The position numbers and the translations under genes are program-made. The notes beneath the pieces were generated by a model. The model did not search any database and was not told where the DNA came from. It saw only the letters and a program-made list of their open reading frames with translations. A stretch of 64,000 bases of DNA from Alkalibacterium sp. GTDB lineage: Bacteria > Bacillota > Bacilli > Lactobacillales > Carnobacteriaceae_A. The stretch spans positions 62,001 to 126,000 of the forward strand of contig JAFIFE010000028.1 of NCBI GenBank assembly GCA_020832185.1. Direction: 5' to 3'. Positions 63,777 through 64,000 of the stretch are shown here, piece after piece; position 1 is the stretch's first letter; every line of letters starts with the position of its first letter.

Positions 63777-64000
63777 TTATTCGTCTGTTAAAGCTAAAAA
63801 TACTTCATCTAAGCTGGGTTGACTTAAAGAAAATGTAATCAGGTCGATTTCAGCGGCAGTTAAGTCATTTAGAGCTTGAGTTGCGATGACCGGGTCGGTG
63901 ACCTTAACGAGAAGCTGAGCATTTTTTGAAGATTCCTGTAGAACTGAACCCACGCGTTCTTCCAGCAGTGATTTGGCACGGTCATAATCGCTCTGATTTT
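63777..64000 (-). CDS. ABC transporter ATP-binding protein (DrrA-like), C-terminal end only
   Basis: The stop codon is at 63777-63779, and the frame stays open to the window edge, giving the last 73 residues. They include DYDRAKSLLEERVG and the C-terminal block LSQPSLDEVFLALTDE, typical of the regulatory C-terminal domain of DrrA-type ATPases. The catalytic domain lies outside the window. The gene is first in the pair with the DrrB-like permease. Confidence 0.88.
   Translation of the reverse strand, partial: NQSDYDRAKSLLEERVGSVLQESSKNAQLLVKVTDPVIATQALNDLTAAEIDLITFSLSQPSLDEVFLALTDE

Overview
The window looks like a chromosomal segment of a low-GC Gram-positive bacterium of the order Lactobacillales, most plausibly a Carnobacteriaceae- or Enterococcus-like organism. 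That is inference. It rests on a mevalonate-pathway operon (mvaK1-mvaD-mvaK2-fni), a liaXYZ-type operon, GGAGG ribosome sites, TTGACA/TATAAT and extended -10 promoters, and gene order tagO-yigZ-degV-comFA-comFC-hpf-secA-prfB-ftsE-ftsX that matches the Bacillus chromosome but lacks two-component and flagellar genes. No phage, plasmid, insertion sequence, rRNA, tRNA or CRISPR locus is evident; this is mostly core genome.

Layout, left to right. 1-3.5 kb: the end of a subtilisin-like protease, dps, tsaE, an acetyltransferase and a DnaQ-like exonuclease. 3.6-5.1 kb: a GH4 6-phospho-glycosidase behind a possible cre site. 5.2-5.6 kb: a 51-bp tandem-repeat array. 5.7-8.5 kb: a Ca2+-type P-ATPase on the minus strand with a leader that looks like a yybP-ykoY (Mn2+) riboswitch. 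8.7-10.8 kb: ktrB-ktrA. 11-17 kb: murB, a Gfo/Idh/MocA oxidoreductase and potABCD (polyamine uptake). 17-20.5 kb: rpiA, a 52-bp repeat array, and a threonine-degradation pair (kbl and an SDR-type tdh). 20.6-24.1 kb: pyrimidine-nucleoside phosphorylase, azlCD, an acetyltransferase and a small HEFGH membrane protein. 24.2-28.3 kb: the mevalonate operon. 28.5-32.8 kb: coaA, a small lipoprotein, a PAS protein with a degenerate GGDEF domain, a TagA-type glycosyltransferase and a GT4 glycosyltransferase. 32.9-38 kb: pncB-nadE, then nagA-nagB-nagR. 38-41.5 kb: tagO between two LCP genes. 41.6-46.1 kb: yigZ, degV, comFA-comFC and hpf. 46.3-54.7 kb: secA, prfB with its programmed frameshift, ftsE-ftsX, an NlpC/P60 hydrolase and a MinJ-like PDZ protein. 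54.8-60 kb: a zinc-type ArsR repressor, a CDF transporter fused to an HMA domain, an HD hydrolase and uvrA. 60-62.5 kb: a liaXYZ-like operon. 62.9-64 kb: an ABC-2 exporter running off the window.

Several blocks act together. The tagO, LCP, tagA and GT4 genes point to a lipid-linked wall polymer. The ftsEX, NlpC/P60 and MinJ-like genes form a division and wall-hydrolysis module, and liaXYZ is an envelope-stress module. Mn/Ca, K/Na and Zn homeostasis are represented by three loci, each with recognisable cis-regulation or an active-site peculiarity.

The least explained structures are the two tandem arrays. Each has seven units of 51 or 52 bp, each unit carries a short dyad, the first parts of the units resemble each other, and both arrays sit between convergently transcribed genes. 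Other points worth checking are the Ser for Gly change in the first K+ filter loop of KtrB, the GGDEF domain that has lost its motif, a near-leaderless tagO transcript, and a 137-bp element with 12-bp inverted ends upstream of ftsE.
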